A stretch of DNA of 64,000 nucleotides from the NCBI RefSeq assembly GCF_026745355.1, contig NC_079206.1, positions 15,036,205-15,100,204 on the forward strand, read 5' to 3'. The first letter of the stretch is position 1; the number at the start of each line of letters is the position of its first letter. Below, piece by piece: positions 1-11,563 of the stretch. The notes under the pieces are model-generated. The model did no database searches. It worked only from the letters and a program-made list of their open reading frames with translations, and was not told the origin of the DNA. Origin of the DNA: Beta vulgaris subsp. vulgaris. Lineage: Eukaryota > Streptophyta > Magnoliopsida > Caryophyllales > Amaranthaceae. A program made the translations under genes and the position numbers.

Positions 1-52
1 ACACTTTTTGATGGGTATTCTTTTTTATAACTTTCTCTTTTCCATTTAAGGT

Positions 53-117
53 ATGTTTCACTTATTTTGAAACGTTCTAAAATAGTAAGTGTTTCACTTA
101 TTATGGAACGGAGGAAG
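53..117. mobile_element. Partial Stowaway-like MITE end
   Basis: The stretch ends in a terminal repeat of the type gaacggaggaag followed by TA. It carries two copies of a gtttcacttat motif. The same end closes the 91-bp MITE at 55789-55879. The opposite end is absent or lies outside the window, so this is a fragment. Confidence 0.5.
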
Positions 118-187
118 TAGTTAATATTTGCTTGACTTGTGCTTGTTACTTGTTCAAATTGATGGTCCTTTCTCAGCTCGTGCGTGT

Positions 188-242
188 GAGCGCGCATGCG
201 TGCGTGCGTGCGTGCGGGCGGGCGGGCGTGGGTGCGTGCGTG
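188..242. repeat. (TGCG)n/(GGCG)n microsatellite
   Basis: An alternating purine-pyrimidine GC-rich tract of tgcg units passes into ggcg units and back. It stands out against AT-rich surroundings. Confidence 0.8.
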
Positions 243-819
243 TAATATTAATAAGTACATATATATTTAGTTTTGTTTAAGCTACCTATTTAACAATGAT
301 TTAATTAGTAAAGACAATGGTAGTTGTCGACGCAAAAAATCAAAGTGGTAGACTTGGTTACATGACAAACATATCGCAATCAGTGTCCAATGAAAGCTAC
401 AACGACATGGAAATATAGTTATTAATCATAGAACAATTAATAGGTGAACTTAATTATTGAATAATAGAAGTAAAGCGGGTTTAACAAACATACTTTTCAA
501 TATACTAGACAAGGATGATCTGATGAACTTCTAAACGAGATGATGCTTTGAAACTCATATCGATGTAGTCTTTCACTTCGACTTTGTTTTTTTAAGCAAT
601 TGTCATCTCGTAGTCTGTTTGGACATAAACAACGAAACATTATTGACTCACTTGATGTTCCAAGCAATTCATTGTATAATAACCTGATAAATCATATTGA
701 TTAAAAGTAAACTTACTTATTATGGAAGTTGAATTGAAAACTAATTAAACATATATACTTATTGGGTATTACCTCATGGAAACATTAAATACTACCCCAC
801 ATAATTCTTTGATATCGAC
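243..819. other. No gene recognised; transposon flank
   Basis: This AT-rich stretch lies downstream (minus sense) of the transposase remnant. It may hold the decayed end of that gene, but no reading frame of useful length was seen. Confidence 0.4.
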
Positions 820-3642
820 CTTAGAAATGAGTGTCAATGACTCCTCATAGTATGGAATTCTTGCACCCCCAAAGGAACCTCTATTGTACTATCATCGGGT
901 AAATCGCTAGCGTACTTATGTAACCAAGAAAATGGAATAGTAAGGTCTCGCAACACCTCTGGCTCGAGAATAAGTGGATTCCTTGCACATGAAACATTTG
1001 CCTTTAACATATTTCGTTCACCTTCATCACGTCAACTTGCCTTCTTATCAGGTGAACAAACCTTCTTTGCATTTCTGTCATGTGAACGGCCCTTCCCCTA
1101 AACCTAGTTGTTAGTTAAAAGTAAAGACATTACTATCATAGGAAATAGAAAACAAAAGACGCATATATATATATATGTATGTTAATCATTATACCTCATC
1201 TGAAAACCGCACCAATGCACGTGGCCATAAAACATAAATGCCAACTACATGGCTTAGTAAATGTAGATCAACTTCTGGCTTCGGTAATGGAAGAGGTAAT
1301 TCTTCAAAACCAGACGCAATTTCATTGAGGGTGACCACATAATTATCATCGTCCACTAACTTGTTATGCAATAGTACTCAGTCACTAGGGGGTTGTGCAT
1401 GGCCATAGGATACCAGAATCAAGCAATCAGAACCATCTCCTTGAGCTAATAGTTCGCATGCGGTCTCCTCCTTGAAAAAAAACTCCATTTATATAAGTTA
1501 GTCTATGAAACAACATTATTATAGAACAATAGTTGTTTAATAAAGTAAAGGGATTAAGTGATTACCTTCAACTAGGGTACTAGAGGTGGATCAGTTAAAG
1601 GTATCATTTGATCATCAGATGCTAGTGGATCACCGGTTGGCTGTGGAATAATAACACCACCCTTCTTCAATGTAAAAGTAGTTAAACCCATTTGCTCCAA
1701 TATTGCGTTGAAGTTTTGTGTCATCTCCTCCCAAATTGCAGCCTTGATAGACTTCATATCTAAAGCCATCGAATTCATACTACTTACACTTGATTTTGTC
1801 TTTGTAGTGTATTTATTACCATATACCTTTCTCAAATTGATATGGACAACTCCTACGCCCCTCATGTGTCCACTGTGGTTCTTTCGTAAAGTTTCGTGCA
1901 ATGCATCGATGTGTGCTTTAGGAGTGAACTCACCGGTTGCCTCTTTTTCCTTCAAGCCAATCTACATAAGGATAAGAGAGAAATGCTCGTGAATGCAAAA
2001 GTTCTATTATACTTTATTTAAACATAATCAAAAAGAATTTGGAGATAAGTGACTAAAAATCTAAGAATTGGACGCGAAATGGCCAAATAGGCCTAAAATG
2101 ACATATACGTTTTCGAAATTAAACCAACAATAAATTGAAGGTTAAAAATCTACACACTACGTATATTATACCTTATATAGTCATATTCAAAAAGAAATTG
2201 GGGTTAAATGACCCAAAATCTAAGAATTGGACGCGAAATGGTCAAAATAGGCCTAAAATACATTTACGTTTCCGAAATTCAAATTTGAAGTAGGGGACAT
2301 GATTATTGTAAATATTTATATTCTACCTCATATTATCATATTCAACACAAAATTTTGGTTACATCACTTGGAATACAAGCAAAAGAACATTTTTTGTGTA
2401 CTTATAATGGCGTTGGCCATATGTTCTGTACCAGGATAGGCAAGACTCTTTTTCCTTTTGCATAAATCCCATGCAGCGAACACCACCAATCGAGGTATCT
2501 ATCTGATTGTCGAGCTTGTGTAACTGTGGTCGTAGAGCTAGTCCCCGTTACCGTTGTCAACTCCGTTGAGGGGTAATGGGCAAACATCCGATCCACTTCT
2601 CTCTCGCCTCATTGTACGAATGAGCACCCAAATGATGATAATACTTCCTAGCTTTTTCACTCGCGCTACTTTTCCCACGTCTTGCCTAAAACACAATTAC
2701 AAACAAAGGTTATACAAAAATGCTAGAGCTGAGTGTAGTAAATATTAATGAAATATTCTTACAATAGCTTGTGGTGTAGTGTTTTTGGCAAAAAATGCTT
2801 CCCACTCTTCAGGTTTGATACTTTTCCATATCTGAAATGGTAATTTGGAGGGTTTGGATGATGTTTCCGATGAAGCCTAAGAACTGGATGACGTTTCCCC
2901 GCCATAGATTTTCTTCTTCTCTATACCTACTACTTTCCTCCGCTTAGTGATCCATCCAGAGACTAACATAGCCTTGAAATCTCTGAATCTCTCAGCAACC
3001 GCAGATAGAAATACATTCTTCTTGCCTTCATCATCTTTGATATTGAAAAGATTCTACAACAAAACGTATTTCACAAATTAATTTACGCAATTCTTGTAAT
3101 TTATACGCTATCATTGATATTACACTTATACTTAACTGAATAATTAAGAAAGTAAAAGTTATTGCACGTGAAACTTACCATAGTATCATCCCATAGACAC
3201 TTCTTCAACCCATCGGGCACCACTTTCCATGAGTGCACAATGGAGAGTTTCCGCATGCAAAGGCCAATTTCCATGCCATACTTATGCACTTTCCACAAGG
3301 TTGACCCATATGATTGTACTCCAAAGTCATAGTTGTGTGTTTTCCTAGTGACTTTGTAGGTCCCCTACCTTTTCTCTTTTTCGTCGCCAATGATTTCCTA
3401 CCAATTTGTGGTGCTTTTGAAACTCTTGAACTTTGTGCATTTAATTCTTCATGGCGAGGTTGATTTTGCACGCAATCCTTTTCTATGAGAGCATTTTCAT
3501 CCGCTATGCTCTCAAGTCTAGTAATGAACTCAACTTGAAGATCCTGATCCTCGAGATCACCTTTATCCTTTTCCTTTATCTCATCATATGACTCATCCTC
3601 GGTAATGTGGTTCACTACTCGTGCTCTTATCTGTATGCACAT
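820..3642 (-). pseudogene. En/Spm (CACTA) Transposase_24-like gene, degraded, with introns
   Basis: Minus-strand blocks in order resemble the plant Ptta/En/Spm transposase family (Pfam Transposase_24). Block 1 (about 3642-3181) has an acidic linker, then RGPTKSLGK and a conserved GQP motif. Block 2 (about 3055-2763) contains VFLSAVAERFRDFKAM and then KPEEWEAFF. Block 3 (about 2690-2402) contains ARKYYHHLGAHSYNEARE. Block 4 (1955-1572) contains ATGEFTPKAHIDAL and SGHMRGVG. A later piece (1371-1189) has GIYVLWPRALV, typical of the C-terminal part, and 970-820 reads LPDDSTIEVP. AT-rich gaps between blocks look like introns. An in-frame stop at 2877-2879 and loss of frame elsewhere argue against function. 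The family is associated with CACTA elements, but no CACTA termini were found. The family call is fairly firm; exon edges are approximate. Confidence 0.6.
2030..2290. repeat. 159-bp tandem duplication in transposase intron
   Basis: The core taagaattggacgcgaaat occurs near 2062 and again near 2221, an offset of 159 bp. Flanking sequence before and after it (a cagg-free AT stretch, then aggcctaaaat and a ttcgaaatt block) is also repeated with scattered substitutions. It lies between two coding blocks of the transposase remnant. Confidence 0.75.
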
Positions 3643-3722
3643 TCACCATCTTCCTAAAATTGTGCAAATATACGTATTAATATATAAAGCTCAAGAAAAC
3701 AAAAAAAAATTAACAGTCACAC

Positions 3723-4192
3723 TAAGGGGTAGGGGAGAGGTGTGCAGGGAGGGGAGCCTGTGCAGGGAGGAGAGGGGTGGGCGGGGTTAGGGAGGGGTGG
3801 GCAGGGAGGAGGGGAGGCGTGGGCAGGGGGTTGGGAGGGGGTCTGTGTGCAGGGGAGGGGAGGGGAGGGTTGGGGAGGGGTGTACAGGGAGAGGAGGGTT
3901 ATGTGTAGGGGAGGGGAGGGGTGGGCAGGGGGTTGGAACGAGTGTGCAGGGGGGGTTTGTGTAGGGGAAATGAGGGGTGGGCGGGGGGTTGGGGAGGGGT
4001 GTGCAGGGAAGGGGGTTAGGCAGAGAGGAGGCTAGCAGGGGAGGGGGGTCTGTGCAGAGAGAGGGCTTGCAGTGGAGGGGAGGAGGGGAGGCTTTGTACA
4101 TGGAGGGGATGGGAGGGAAGGGGAGGGGAGAGGGGTATGGGTTGGGGAGGGGAGGGGTGGGCAAGGGATGAGAGGGGTGTGCAGGGTGAGTG
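3723..4192. repeat. G-rich minisatellite (degenerate GGGGA/GTGCAGGG units)
   Basis: About 470 bp of plus-strand sequence is almost free of C and built from units such as ggggagggg, gtgggcaggg and gtgtgcaggg. Many runs of four or more G lie close enough for G-quadruplexes. Unit lengths are irregular. It joins the transposase remnant on the left to the broken RNase H region of the Athila-like element on the right. Open frames in it are low-complexity artefacts. Confidence 0.85.
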
Positions 4193-4194
4193 TG

Positions 4195-5430
4195 ATAAGA
4201 TGTCCCCATTGAATAGTCACTAGCATCACGCATAATCTCAAAAGGAAGATTCCAGTCGGGCGATTGAATTATAGAAGCAGAGATAAGAGCATCCTTTAAC
4301 ATATGAAAAGCCTCAGTAAAAGCATGAGTAAACACAAAAGGGACATGTTTGTCTAAAGGTGAGTTAGAGGTCGAGCAATTTGAGAAAAAATTTTTATAAA
4401 ACGACGGTAGAATCCTGCATGACCAAGAAAACTCCTTACTCCTTTAACAGAGTTAGGAGGTGGTAAACACTCAATGACCTCTATTTTAGCTTTGCCGACT
4501 TCATTGTCCCGATGAGAGACAACATGACCCAAAACAACGCTTTATTGCACCATGAATTGACATTTTTCCCAATTGAGAATCAAATTAACTTCTTGACATC
4601 TATGGAATACCTTTTTTGAAATTAGCAAGGCAAACATGAAAATATTTTCCGTAGACGGAGAAGTCATCCATTGACACTTCCATAGAATTCTCAATAAGAC
4701 TTGAGAAAATTGCCATCATGCAACGCTGAAAAGTTGCAGGAGCATTACATAATCCAAGTGGCATCCTTCGATATGCAAAGGTGCCATAAAGACATGTAAA
4801 AGTAGTCTTTTCTCGGTCACTTGGATGAATAGGGATTTGGAAAGAACCTGAATATCCATCCAACCAGAAAAAAGAATGTTTTGCCAACCTTTCCAATATC
4901 TGATCAATAAAAGGGAGGGAAAAATGATCTTTTCGGGTGGCCTTATTCAATATCCTATAATCAATACACATGCGCCACCCTGTCACAAATCTAGTTGGAA
5001 TTTGCTCATCCTTGTCATTCTTGACAACGTTCATGCTTCCTTTCTTTGGAACAACTTGTACAGGAGTACTAACCCACTTACTATCTAAGATAGGGTAGAT
5101 TATACCTTCATCAAGCAATTTAAGAACCTCTTTCTTGACTACTTTCATCATATTTGGATTAAACCAACATTGATATTTTATAGAAGAAGCATGTTCGTCT
5201 TCAAGAATGATTTTATGCATGCAAAATGAGGCATTAATGCCCTTAATATCATCAATGGTGTACCCAATGAAATTCTTATATTTCCTTAAAACAACAAGTA
5301 GTTTTTCAATTTGAATGTCATCAAGCTAAGCATTAACAATAATAGGGTAAGTGTCATTGGGACCCATGAATACATATTTCAAATTAGAGGGAAGAGGTTT
5401 CAGTTCTACCTTAGGAGGCATAGTACTCCC
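4195..5430 (-). pseudogene. Athila-like reverse transcriptase and start of RNase H
   Basis: The longest open stretch is 5220-4600 (206 residues). It contains VPKKGSMNVV, GWRMCIDYRILNKATRKDHF, LDGYSGSFQIPIHP, YGTFAYRRMPLGLCNAPATF and the active-site block EVSMDDFSVYG, where the family normally has a bulky hydrophobic residue before MDD. Upstream, in a frame with stops, are FIGYTIDDIKGI and SFCMHKI. Downstream (about 4600-4195) the RT connection reads SFLGHAGFYRRFIK and the RNase H begins with FEIMRDASDYSMG, then runs into the minisatellite. Stops and frame changes between these blocks make it a pseudogene. Confidence 0.8.
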
Positions 5431-5740
5431 CTAATTAGTTTCTCCCCAGTTCATTTTCTCCTTAATAGGCTTTTTAGATTCAATGGCTCGTGTCTCTTAT
5501 AGAAGTCGCTTGTATTCCTTGGTCTCCCACTCTTCCTCATCAGCACTACCCATCAAGACAATTTGTAATGAATCATCAAGCTGCAATTGAAGGCCTTGAC
5601 TTCTATCACCTCATCAAGAGCATCCAATCTATAAACAGTTTCTCCCATAGAAAGAGAATTCATGGAGTTTGTGAGTTTATACTCCATCTTCTCATCACCT
5701 ACTTCAAAGGTGATCTTACCCTTTTCATGTTAATAATGGC

Positions 5741-6286
5741 TCAATCGGTGGCCAAAAAGGGTCTCCCAAGAATGATGGAAACATGTGCATCTTCTTCCAT
5801 CTCTATAACAACAAAGTCACATGGAATAAAGAATTTACCAACTCGAAGAGGAATATCTTCAAGGATACCAGGTGGAAACTTTATTGTTCTGTCAGCTTGT
5901 TTGAAAAAGATGTGTGCGGATTTTAGTTCATCCATGTTGAGTTTCTTGTAGATTGATAAAGGCATGAGACTAACACTAGCCCCAAGATCACACAAAACAT
6001 TCTTGATAGCAATATCACCAAGTTTGACTAGATTAAAATAGTTGCCTAGATCTCCTAGCTTTTTTGAAAGCTTATTTTGCAAAAGAGCACTACACTCAGT
6101 GGTTAGTGAAACATTAACATTCTCTTCAATTTTTCTTTGGTTAGAGAGCCTGTCTTTCGCATCCAAGAACGGGATGTTGATGTGCAACTTCTTCAAGATA
6201 TCAAGGAACTTCCCATACTTTTTTTCAATAAAGTTTTTCCTGTGCCAATCTTTGAGGGAATGGAACAAGTGGCTTGTATGGTTCAA
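5741..6286 (-). pseudogene. Athila-like aspartic protease domain
   Basis: This open frame of about 181 residues carries the retroviral-type aspartic protease motif as CDLGASVSLMP near the middle, with the conserved IILGRPFLATD at the end. The N-terminal half (IPFLDAKDRL and a charged region) matches the gag-protease linker seen in Athila elements. DLGAS in place of DSGAS is usual in this lineage and need not be a mutation. It lies between gag and RT in the expected order. Stops on both sides separate it from its neighbours. Confidence 0.75.
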
Positions 6287-6464
6287 TAGGAATGATAGTG
6301 CTTAGATTCATCTTCCAAAACCATCTCCCCTTGGTCTTCCTCACTCAACCCTATAACCTTTTCTACACTTTTCTTTTGCTTATTACCTTCTTTGTAGGCT
6401 CTTGCAATTCTTTACCGCTCCTCAATGAGATGACATGGATATGCCTCTTAGGATTTGATTCAGT

Positions 6465-7702
6465 TTACCCAAGAAGTTGGCCTGGAGGTTTAGAGAGATG
6501 ACTAACTTGTTGGGCAAGTTGGGTCATCTGATTGTCCATCAATTTATTATGAACATTGATTTGTTGGAGAGAGTTGTTGAAGAATTCATTTTGCTTTGCT
6601 TGATATTCAACTTGCTTTTCTTGAGAAGAAGCTAAATTCTCCATGATAGTCTCAAGGTTGGATCGAGAGGATGAGGATGAAGAATTGAATGGTGGCCTTT
6701 GTTGGAAACCGAGTGGTTGGGAGCAGTTTGTGTGTGGAGGTTGAGGTTGGTTATTTTTGTAAGAGAAATTTGGATGATTCTTCCAACCTGGGTTATATCT
6801 GTTTGAGTATGGTTTATTTTGCGGTCTTGCGTTTGTGTTTAGGAGGGCATTAGCTTGCTGATTTATCGCTCCCATGGTGCTGTATTGACAATCATTCAAT
6901 GAGTGACCTTGCACTTCACAAATTTCACAAATAGGTGCTATTGATTTGCTACTCAATTGGTTAACCTTAGCTACCAAAACCTACATAGTGTTAGATAAAG
7001 TAGCAATAGCATCAATCTCATACTTACCTCCTGTTTTAGGGGCTCCACGAGACACACTCCAATCATTCAAATAATTGGTAGAAGCCATATCATCCAACAA
7101 TGTCTTTGCAGCTTCTGGAGTTTTGGCCATGAAAGTACCGCCAGATGAGGCATCAATAGAACTTCGAACATCATGCTTTAAACCATTGTAAAATGTCTGA
7201 ATCAATAGCCACTCAAGAAATGGTGTGGGCATTATCTTAGCAAAGCCTTATATCTTTGTCATGCCTCATAGAGAGACTCCAATTCATGTTGTTGAAAACG
7301 AGATATCTCATTTTTGAACTTTGAAGTTCTCATAGGAGGGAAGAACTGGTAGAGAAAGGCCTTTTTCAGTTCTGGCCATGTGACGATATTCCTCACTTCT
7401 TCTTATTTCAACCATTCCTTTGCTTCGTCCCTGAGAGAAAAAGGAAAAGCACAATATTGAATCAAATCATCATAAATATTTGTTTGTTTCAAAGTACTAC
7501 AGTACTTGTCTAGGAAGTTAGCCAAATGATCAGTAGGGCTCTCTTTCGGTGTTCCCGCATAAGAGTCATGTGAGATGAACTGAATAAATTCTGGCTTGAG
7601 CTCGAAATACGTAGCAGTTGTAGTTAGTCTGGTAATGGTAGTGGTGGTCTCATCGGACATAGCATACTCTCGTAGAGACTTTGGCGGTGCTTCGTCTCCC
7701 AT
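6465..7702 (-). pseudogene. Athila-like gag, broken into three frames
   Basis: Minus-strand pieces are 7702-7403 (start MGDEAPPKSL; contains TDHLANFLDKYCSTLKQ and FPFSLRDEAKEWLK), 7232-6981 (FLEWLLIQTFYNGLKHDVRS and EAAKTLLDDMA) and 6977-6465 (zinc-knuckle-like CEICEVQGHSLNDC followed by Asn/Gln/Pro-rich sequence). This is the capsid and nucleocapsid order of Ty3/gypsy gag. Frameshifts or stops separate the pieces, so no intact gag is made. The first Met lies about 230 bp inside the primer-binding site. Confidence 0.75.
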
Positions 7703-7927
7703 TATTGATTCTTGTTTTTGTTTTCTTCTTTGACCTCCTAATTTCCTTGTTGTAGATTCGTTCTCGCGATCAAGAGTAATAAGATCTTATGAACCCTTGC
7801 TACGAGTGCGCATGCAACAAAAAGAATGAAAGAAAATAGATCAAACAACAAATAGAGTAACAATGATCGAACAAAAAAAAGATTAGCTAAATATATCAAA
7901 GATAAACTAATCTAATACCGTTAGTCT

Positions 7928-7942
7928 CCGGCAACGGCGCCA
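7928..7942 (-). other. Primer-binding site of Athila-like element
   Basis: On the minus strand this reads tggcgccgttgccgg, five bases inside the LTR end. This is the primer-binding sequence typical of Athila-type elements, usually attributed to a tRNA-Asp primer. It orients the element and marks the LTR on its right as the 5' LTR. Confidence 0.75.
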
Positions 7943-7947
7943 AAAAT

Positions 7948-9460
7948 TGTTTGGCGTGTCGCACACGAAACAAAAATAAATTCCTAATTAACCTCCTGAC
8001 TATGTAGCAGGGTAAGTTAAGGTCGAATCCACAGAGACAAACGGTATCAAACACTAGAAATCTCGACTTAAATTAACTAAAAAAGTGACAAACAACGGTG
8101 AGAAATATGTTGAACTAATGATAACGCTAAACTATGACAGCTAGTAAAAAGACACGAGGTAAAATCAATCAGTAAAAGCACCTAGAATTAAGCATCCCCA
8201 CTAGCACGAACAACACATGAATAATTCCCATTTCAATAAACATAATCAATGATCCAAAAGGAGTAATGCACCCTATAAATTACAAAGACCTCTCCTGAGT
8301 ACCTATGGCTACTCTAAATAAGAAATCATACCTATTCCCATGACATCACAAACAAATTCCTAGTAATCCTATCTACTTATTCCCATAGAGATATTCATAC
8401 TCTTGATTGAATTAACAAATCCATCTAGATTCAATTTCCATTGAAAACAAGACATAAGGAATCAATTCAAAATCACCTATCCCTAGTATGATAATGAAAA
8501 TAAGCATAATTCTATCAAGCAAGGACAATTAATCACATTAAATTGGGATTATGGGAGGCATTCATACATTAATCATTGCTAGGGTTCAACTTAACCCTAG
8601 ATTATAGAACTACTAACTCATAATTGAAATAACAAAGTAATTGAGTAATAAATTAAAAGACATAACAATAAAAGAAGAGAGGAAAACTAGAAAAACTTGA
8701 TCTTTACTAGAATGAATCAATCCAAGGTAGCCAACCTGTAGAAATCAAGATTCAATAATGGAGTTTATTCTCAAAAAGCTCTCTAAAAAGTAATACTCTC
8801 TTTCCTAATAATGAAAAACTGCTCAAAAGTATGTGTAATAAAACCTAATGTCGCTCACAAAAACTAAAAAAGGAAATAATTGAAATCGTGAAAATTAGGC
8901 GAATAGTAGCTTGTGTGGGCAAGCAGAAAACCGCACGGGTGTGCGTCATGGTGCACGAGCAAGCGATATCCTGCTTGATCGTGCACGCAAGACACAAGGT
9001 TTTGTCGATTTTGTTCACAGAACTGCACGGGTAAGCGGGCATCCGCTTGGGCGTGACCCTTAGTGCATGGGCAAGCGGGATCCTGCTTGGGCGTCCACGT
9101 GATACAAAAAGTTTTGTTATATTCGTTAACGGATCTAGACGAGCAAGTGGACACCCGCTTGGGTGTGTGCCTTGGTGCATGTGCAAGCAGAATTTTGCTT
9201 GGTCCCACATAAGGATTCTTCAATATCATCATTCCTTCAACCCCAAAGCACTCGATTAAACTCATCTTCTCGAATCAGGAAACCGCCAACTAGACCATCT
9301 ATGAAACATATTAGCTTCTCTTAGTCACAACCGATCATAAGAACCTGAAAATCACATAGAAGAATCAAAAGTATCTCGAAATAACACAATGGTTCAATAG
9401 AATGCTCAAATTATGCAATTAGACCTAAGATGCACTAAAAATTTCTTGAAAATGAGACTT
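7948..9460 (-). repeat. 5' LTR of Athila-like element (outer end uncertain)
   Basis: The inner edge is the TG at 7948, five bases from the primer-binding site. The LTR contains a cctcctgactatgtagcag segment common in such LTRs and a local tandem array at 8933-9208. No second LTR exists in the window for comparison, so the right edge is only approximate. Confidence 0.5.
8933..9208. repeat. About 100-bp tandem repeats inside the LTR
   Basis: Three diverged units start near 8933, 9025 and 9136. Each includes a gcacgggt- or agacgagc-like head, a gcaagcggg/cctgcttg(g) inverted motif and an aaggttttgt-like tail. The units vary from about 92 to 111 bp. Confidence 0.65.
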
Positions 9461-9824
9461 AATACCTACCTATATGCAACTAAAAATCGACTTATCAAAG
9501 ATACATACATGATCAAGGCTGCAATGGAGGCATTAGCGGCTAATGGATGATGGTAGGGAATGAGGGAAGGAGACGAGGATAATTTCTTTTGCAATGGTGG
9601 ATTAAGCACCGTGGATTGAGAGTTGATTGAGGGGAGATAGAAAAAAAACATCCAAATAACTTTTTTAAATCAATGAGTTTAGTTTTTCGTTTCCCTTCTA
9701 CCCTTTTCTAGATTTTATTCTCTTTATCTCTAGTAACAAATGCCCCCAAGTATATATGGTCTAAATATCACATTGGTAAGCGTGAAAGTCAAATAGTTGC
9801 AACTAGACTTGATTATTGAATAGT
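9461..9824. other. No gene recognised
   Basis: This AT-rich sequence lies between the LTR region and the next MITE. A short minus-strand open frame near 9466-9651 has no recognisable motif. Confidence 0.4.
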
Positions 9825-10173
9825 AGGGGTGTTCATAAATATCCAATTCGGTCGATCCAATCTGTGGTTCGAAAAATCGGATGATCCATTTTTTTCGTTT
9901 TCAGATATTTCAAATCAAAATTTTTCATTTTCGAATATCCGAAATATTCGAAAATATTAGAAATTTTCGAATGTCCGATCAGAAATATCCGTTTTCAAGG
10001 CTGGATATTAGAAACATCCAATGATCCGATCCGAAATTATGAGCTTTTCCTTTAGAAAAATGTATTTTTTTATATTTTTTGGATATTTGATTTTCAGACG
10101 GATTCATATCACATTTTTTCCAATCCGAAATCCGAAATTATTTCAGATCTGATTATCCGAAATGAACACCCCT
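9825..10173. mobile_element. MITE with aggggtgttca termini
   Basis: The ends are aggggtgttca and its complement tgaacacccct, 349 bp apart. Flanks show attgaatag at 9815-9823 and attggatag at 10174-10182, a likely 9-bp target duplication with one change. That suggests a Mutator- or hAT-like origin. The interior is AT-rich with repeated atccgaa-like words and no coding capacity. Confidence 0.65.
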
Positions 10174-10182
10174 ATTGGATAG

Positions 10183-10986
10183 GGTAGCCCAATGGAGAAA
10201 GGGTTAAGGTCAATTTATAAGGTTTTTATTGAACAAGACTTTAATGGACAAGATCATTATTGGACAGGTCATTATAGGACCGATAGAATATCTGGATAAT
10301 TTTTTTAAAACTATAAATATTGTAATAAAAATTACATGTGATTATATGTATTCAATTACACTCACTTTTGTCTCTCTTCTTTCACTATATGTCTTATCTG
10401 TTTATCGTCGCGATGATTATCGACCCGCTATCAACCTGCGACCTAACCTGCCACGTTACGACCCTTTATGACCCAACCCGGTTTTGACCCGCCTCGTTCC
10501 TGACCCGTCCAATAACCAGGTCTAGTTACAACTAATAAAGATAATTAAAAAAAATTAATGGTCAAAGTAATTAAAGAAGGATTTAAGTAAATTGATCCTA
10601 GAAGACAGCTAGTTGTAATACATTATCTTTATATGACATAGAATGTTTTAGGGCTATTTATGTAGTTAACCTCACTTTGGAACATAAAGATCGAAGTAGT
10701 AATTCCCTTAAAGTTAATTTATCTAAATGATGAAAAATTATACTTCCACAGTTCTCTTTTCTTTTTTCTATTATGACTTGTTTTGTCTCTTGAAAGAAAT
10801 ACTACGCTTTGCATAACAAACCTTTTAACAATGAGTATTGTTTGCTTGATTGAAATTAAAAAAGAACGAAGAGGAGGTTTTATTTGGGAAGTAGAAAGCT
10901 CAAGAGATGGTTGCTTGACAAAACACTAAAAATTTTAGTTTGTAGAAATGGAGAAAGTTGTTTCTATAATATTTCATAAGTGGAGC
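10183..10986. other. No gene recognised
   Basis: AT-rich sequence with a short stretch of acccg-type words around 10420-10510. No coding signal was seen. Confidence 0.4.
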
Positions 10987-11555
10987 CAGGGCCGTCTTAA
11001 ACAATTCAGGGGCCCTGTGTCAATTTTAAATTTAGGCCCCAAAGTTTTAGAATATATAACTACGACATATGTGAAAATACATACGAGGCATATAATGTCA
11101 TATTTGTTATTTCAAACGACAAAATTCATAGTTGAGAATAAACTAATACTACCTAAGAACGAGAAATCTTTGTCATTATTTAAAACTTGAATGTAAAAAT
11201 GAAAAACATTAAGAGTTAATTTGGTAAAAAAAAAAAGATAAATTTCTAGAGTTGGTAATTTTCCACGAAAATGATACTTGATTTTTTTTTTTTTTAGAAA
11301 AGCATACTTGCTTTTATTAGTTTGATTGTATATAAATAAAAGAGGAAAAAAAAAGGACTCAAAAGCTACCTCATAGGATTTGAACCCTTGACTAAATACA
11401 AAGACAAGGAATCATTATAAGGTAGTACCAATGTGCTACAACATAAACCTTTGCTATTCTATCACAACAACATAATTATAAACTGATTTGGGGGCCCTAT
11501 TGACTTGGGGGCCCTGTGCAATGGGTCTGTTTGCACAGCCCATTCACCGGCCATG
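10987..11555. mobile_element. hAT-like non-autonomous element with 8-bp target duplication
   Basis: The element begins cagggccgtc and ends ccggccatg. It is flanked by perfect agtggagc copies at 10979-10986 and 11556-11563. An 8-bp duplication and CAGGGCCG-type ends fit the hAT superfamily. Near each end is a ggggccctgtg word. A related element sits at 59394-59680. A second perfect terminus, ccggccctg, lies at about 11792, so an older larger element may surround this one. Confidence 0.7.
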
Positions 11556-11563
11556 AGTGGAGC

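Larger units (their letters stand above)
4193..9460 (-). mobile_element. Athila-like Ty3/gypsy retrotransposon, 3' truncated
   Basis: On the minus strand the order is 5' LTR, primer-binding site, gag, protease, reverse transcriptase, start of RNase H. This order is that of a Ty3/gypsy element. The protease reads CDLGAS, and the RT flanks (VTGWRMCIDYR, GLCNAPATFQRCMMAIFS) are typical of the plant Athila group. The element stops at 4193 in the G-rich minisatellite. Integrase and 3' LTR are absent, so it cannot be autonomous. The outer (right) end of the LTR could not be fixed; 9460 is a guess. Confidence 0.8.

Noticed and set aside
3742..4335. Gly- or Pro-rich open frames
   Set aside because: They arise from the G-rich minisatellite; only the end near 4335-4195 is real RNase H sequence.
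11360..11430. tRNA-like words (ggatttgaaccc, accaatgtgctaca) on the minus strand
   Set aside because: No acceptor stem or flanking duplications; lies inside a hAT-like element.
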